A DNA stretch of 16,614 nucleotides from Victivallales bacterium (lineage in GTDB: Bacteria > Verrucomicrobiota > Lentisphaeria > Oligosphaerales > Oligosphaeraceae): contig JAGCSE010000020.1 of NCBI GenBank assembly GCA_017964325.1, forward strand, positions 1-16,614. Direction: 5' to 3'. The notes under the pieces were generated by a model, which saw nothing but the letters and a program-made list of their open reading frames with translations, did no database searches and was not told where the DNA came from. A program made the translations under genes and the position numbers. Position 1 is the stretch's first letter. Every line of letters starts with the position of its first letter. Below are positions 14,338 through 16,614 of this stretch, piece after piece.

Positions 14338-15069
14338 CTATGACTCTTTTTGTGGAGGAAAGAGTTGCGGATTTGCATCAATGGAGTTGATGATTTTCAT
14401 CATTTCGGCTGTTGATGTGGCGTTGCGAAGGTCGTCAGCGAGCGATGTTTCATGGCAGAGAGCGCAGATTCGGCTGAGCAATTTGAGATGAAGGTCGCTG
14501 TCGGTGCAGCAGATAAGGAAGAAAATATCTGTTTTGTCGCTACGGATGCCGTTGGAGCCGAAGAAAATAGGCTGGCGTAGCTTTGCGACGCAGATGAATG
14601 AGTCGCTGAAAAGTTCAAATTGGTGTATTCTGTTTGGGTGGGGGACGGCGACACCGACGCCGATGGCGGTTGAAGCGGCCAATTCCCTTTCATGCAGCTC
14701 GTTATAAAGGTCATTTGGATCATAGACATAATCTGATTTTTCTGCGAGCTTCACGAGTTCTTTGAGGACAGCGGGCATTGTTTTGGCTTGTATGTCCGTT
14801 TCAATCAATTCTTCCGAACAGTAATCCGAGATGGATGGCGTGTTTACCGCTTGTGTGTTTTTCTTTTTCGCTGTTTTTTTCCTTCCTGTATTTGTATCAT
14901 TGATGATTTTCTGTGAACTCCATGCGTGCAAATCATCTTGATCGAAGAAAATGCGATTGCCCTGTCGTTGACAGGGGATTTCACCCTGAACGGCCAGTGA
15001 ATTCAATTCACTGGCATCTATGTGAAGGAAATCTGCGGCTTGTTCAAGTGTAAGGCGATGAGGAGACAT
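14338..15069 (-). CDS. EIIA(Ntr)-like PTS domain protein with N-terminal excisionase-type HTH
   Basis: A 243-residue fusion. Residues 1-50 form a MerR/excisionase-like helix-turn-helix (LTLEQAADFLHIDASELNSL, then GEIPCQRQGNRIFFDQDDLHAW). A Lys-rich linker with KKTAKKK at 64-70 follows. Residues of about 85-235 form a PTS EIIA type-2 (PtsN) domain with the phosphorylatable histidine in GVAVPHP (His144). PtsN-type proteins take phosphate from NPr/HPr and act as regulators rather than sugar carriers. The HTH suggests that phosphorylation state is coupled to DNA binding, or that the HTH targets the protein to a partner. No EIIB, EIIC, HPr or EI gene lies nearby, which fits a regulatory role. It is upstream of tadA by 30 nt and starts after the lipoprotein terminator, so it probably has its own promoter, which I could not place. 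Confidence 0.88.
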   Translation of the reverse strand: MSPHRLTLEQAADFLHIDASELNSLAVQGEIPCQRQGNRIFFDQDDLHAWSSQKIINDTNTGRKKTAKKKNTQAVNTPSISDYCSEELIETDIQAKTMPAVLKELVKLAEKSDYVYDPNDLYNELHERELAASTAIGVGVAVPHPNRIHQFELFSDSFICVAKLRQPIFFGSNGIRSDKTDIFFLICCTDSDLHLKLLSRICALCHETSLADDLRNATSTAEMMKIINSIDANPQLFPPQKES

Positions 15070-15174
15070 AAGGAAAGCATGAGGCTTAAAGCTGAAAACA
15101 AATACGAAAGGATATCAGGGATAAAAAAAAGAGGAGCAAGGGAAACTAATAGGCTAGATTAGATAATACCATAG

Positions 15175-15209
15175 AAAAACGCCGTTTACGGTACTCGCAA
15201 ACGGCGTTT
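15175..15209 (-). terminator. Intrinsic terminator of the lipoprotein gene
   Basis: Perfect 11-bp inverted repeat AAACGCCGTTT/AAACGGCGTTT (15177-15187 with 15199-15209) with an 11-nt loop. On the minus strand the stem ends in a run of five T (15179-15175). It lies 23 nt beyond the lipoprotein stop codon and insulates the downstream EIIA gene. Confidence 0.9.
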
Positions 15210-15232
15210 GGAGAAATCAAGAGCAGACGAAA

Positions 15233-15460
15233 TTACTTCGTGGCATCCTTGACGGCGTCAGCAGCTTTGTCAGCAGCCTTGTCAACTTCTTTCTTTGCGG
15301 CGTCAGCGGCATCTTTGGCCTTGTCAGCGGCTTTGTCGATTTCTTGCTTTGCGGCGTCAGCGGCGTTGTTGATCTTGTCGCCGAGGGTTTCCTCTTTCTT
15401 GCAGCCAACGAACGGAACGGCCAACATAGCGGCCAGAACGAGAAGCATGAGTTTCTTCAT
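15233..15460 (-). CDS. Small Ala/Lys-rich repeat lipoprotein
   Basis: A 75-residue predicted lipoprotein of unknown function. The signal MKKLMLLVLAAMLAVPFVGC has a lipobox ending at Cys20, where lipid would be attached. The mature part is almost entirely an amphipathic helix of two 18-residue repeats, AADAAKQEIDKAADKAKD and AADAAKKEVDKAADKAAD. Such helices resemble Lpp-like or LEA/apolipoprotein-like proteins and may form coiled coils or lie on the membrane or cell wall. An ATG two codons upstream (15466) is possible. I chose 15460 because AAGGA is 9 nt away from it but only 3 nt from the other. The gene stands alone between gyrA and its own strong terminator, suggesting an abundant, independently transcribed product, though no clear promoter was found. 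Confidence 0.85.
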   Translation of the reverse strand: MKKLMLLVLAAMLAVPFVGCKKEETLGDKINNAADAAKQEIDKAADKAKDAADAAKKEVDKAADKAADAVKDATK

Positions 15461-15469
15461 TTTCATCTT

Positions 15470-15474
15470 TCCTT
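15470..15474 (-). promoter_or_regulatory. Ribosome binding site of the lipoprotein gene
   Basis: AAGGA on the minus strand lies 9 nt before the ATG at 15460 and only 3 nt before the ATG at 15466, favouring the inner start. Confidence 0.6.
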
Positions 15475-15494
15475 TTTTGTTTTGTTAATAGAAT

Positions 15495-15517
15495 AACCGT
15501 GATGACGGTATTTTTTT
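15495..15517. terminator. Short hairpin after gyrA, possibly a bidirectional terminator
   Basis: ACCGT-GATG-ACGGT (15496-15509) is followed on the plus strand by seven T (15511-15517), while on the minus strand (the gyrA direction) it is followed by TTATTCTATT. It lies about 50 nt beyond the gyrA stop. The T tract favours the plus direction, where no gene is apparent, so its role as gyrA terminator is weakly supported. It could instead be a hairpin in the lipoprotein mRNA leader. Confidence 0.35.
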
Positions 15518-15558
15518 ACTATATTAATTTAATCTTTAATTTGCAGAAGGCAAATTTT

Positions 15559-16614
15559 TCAATTTTCAGGCGGTGTGGATTCACCGCCATCCTGCGTGTT
15601 TTCAGCGTCTTCGATATCGTCTTCGTCATCGGCGTCATCGGCGATGGAGCGTTGCGCTTCTTCTTGCTTAGCCTGGAATTCCGCTTCGACGGCGGCCATT
15701 TCGGCTTCTTCGATGGCCTTCTGCTTGTTGGCGGCGATTTCCTCTTCGGAAAGTTCGTCCACGAGCGCGGCGAAAGCGACTTTGTCGTTTTCATTGAGAC
15801 GCATGACGATGGTGCCGTAAGTGGCGCGGCCGCAGAGTTTGAAGTCTGCGCAACGCAGACGGACCATGAGGCCTTGGACGGAGGTGAGGATGATTTCCTT
15901 TTCGGAGTTCGCCTCGATTTGAATGGCGCTGACGACTTGGTCGCCCTCGCGCAACTTGATGGACGTGACACCCTTGCCGCCGCGGCGGGTGAGGCGGTAT
16001 TTGCGGGAACTGTTGTCGGAAGACGTCGTGGTGGCCTCTTCGGCGGCTTCGGCTTCCGTCGGTTCGGCGGCTTCCGCAGGCTCTGGAACTTCTTCCGTTT
16101 CAAGCTGTTCGGAACCGTCGGCCGAATCGGACGGGGCGGGCAGGGCGACGGCGTCCGCAGGATCGGAGACGCCGATTGGCGTGCGTTTACCGAAGCCGTT
16201 GGCTGTCACGACGAGCAGTTCGTCGTCCGCCTTGATGACGGCCATCGCGACGATGGTGGAAATCTGCTTGCCGCTGGAATCCTTCAGATTCATGCCTTTT
16301 ACGCCGGCGGCCTGGCGGCCCATCGGGCGGATATCCGTTTCGCGGAAGCGGCAGGCCATGCCGTTGGCTGCGGAGAGGAGAATCTCTTGATTACCATCTG
16401 TGAGCTTGGCATCAATCAAATCATCGTCTTCATCCAACGTGATGGCAATGATGCCCTTCCGGCGGAGATTCTTGAAGGCTTTCAACTCGGTCTTCTTGAT
16501 GGTGCCGTTCTTCGTGACCATGACGACATAGGCTTTGTCGATATCGAAGCGCGGGCTGGCTATCATGGCGCGAACCTTTTCGTCCGGCTGCAATTGCAGG
16601 ATGTTGACGAGCGC
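15559..16614 (-). CDS. gyrA: DNA gyrase subunit A, C-terminal part (5' end outside window)
   Basis: The last 351 residues of gyrase A, covering most of the C-terminal beta-pinwheel that wraps DNA for negative supercoiling. The reading frame is open to the window edge. Typical blade motifs are visible: VVMVTKNGTIKKTEL, LRRKGIIAI, MGRQAAGVKGM and VVTANGFGKRTP. The GyrA box variant TRRGGKGV at 209-216 of the fragment distinguishes GyrA from ParC. Between GFGKRTPI and KYRLTRRGGKGV is an insertion of roughly 55 residues (fragment 150-204, DNA about 16003-16167), rich in Glu, Ala, Pro and Ser, where most GyrA proteins have only a few residues. The C-terminus is a long acidic tail (about 288-351, with DDADDEDDIEDAE), comparable to the regulatory tail known in E. 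coli GyrA. The stop is TGA at 15559. Confidence 0.95.
   Translation of the reverse strand, partial: ALVNILQLQPDEKVRAMIASPRFDIDKAYVVMVTKNGTIKKTELKAFKNLRRKGIIAITLDEDDDLIDAKLTDGNQEILLSAANGMACRFRETDIRPMGRQAAGVKGMNLKDSSGKQISTIVAMAVIKADDELLVVTANGFGKRTPIGVSDPADAVALPAPSDSADGSEQLETEEVPEPAEAAEPTEAEAAEEATTTSSDNSSRKYRLTRRGGKGVTSIKLREGDQVVSAIQIEANSEKEIILTSVQGLMVRLRCADFKLCGRATYGTIVMRLNENDKVAFAALVDELSEEEIAANKQKAIEEAEMAAVEAEFQAKQEEAQRSIADDADDEDDIEDAENTQDGGESTPPEN

Overview
This window looks like a bacterial chromosome segment of moderate GC content. Every well-supported gene lies on the minus strand, so the genes below follow transcription order, from high to low coordinates. Gene content suggests the Verrucomicrobiota/Lentisphaerota group, perhaps a gut Victivallales-like organism. 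The hints are an excisionase-type HTH fused to a PTS EIIA domain, a secreted VIT/vWA/DUF2135 protein, a short-form mannonate dehydratase paired with an SDR-type mannonate oxidoreductase, few strong Shine-Dalgarno sites, and GC-rich palindromic repeats. This placement is an inference by eye, not a phylogeny.

Region 16614-13837 is housekeeping. It holds the 3' part of gyrA, with an unusual acidic insertion beside the GyrA box. A small Ala/Lys-rich lipoprotein gene follows and ends in a textbook intrinsic terminator. Next come an HTH-EIIA(Ntr) fusion protein and tadA, the tRNA wobble adenosine deaminase.

Region 13754-9532 is DNA metabolism. A PD-(D/E)XK nuclease with a likely Fe-S cysteine cluster is followed, across a short repeat, by a SWIM-finger SNF2 ATPase. 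A gene-free stretch of 385 bp (9147-9531) separates this block from the next.

Region 9146-5446 is envelope-related. A large secreted VIT-vWA-TPR-DUF2135-LysM protein sits 2 nt upstream of a membrane-anchored thioredoxin-fold protein that has lost its CxxC. thiE follows as a lone thiamine gene.

Region 4703-1404 is a compact hexuronate catabolic operon, uxaC-uxuB(SDR)-uxuA. It converts D-glucuronate through D-fructuronate and D-mannonate to 2-keto-3-deoxygluconate. Its leader carries two possible promoters overlapped by inverted repeats. A peptidase M19 dipeptidase gene lies downstream, beyond a GC-rich palindromic element.

The left edge (1-141) is a perfect 9-bp/27-bp tandem array running up to the dipeptidase stop codon. 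It may be the Ser/Arg-rich C-terminal coding tail of a convergent plus-strand gene lying mostly outside the window.

I saw no CRISPR array, IS element, tRNA or rRNA. The least ordinary items are the edge array, the uxaC leader architecture, the VIT/thioredoxin-like gene pair and the GyrA insertion.
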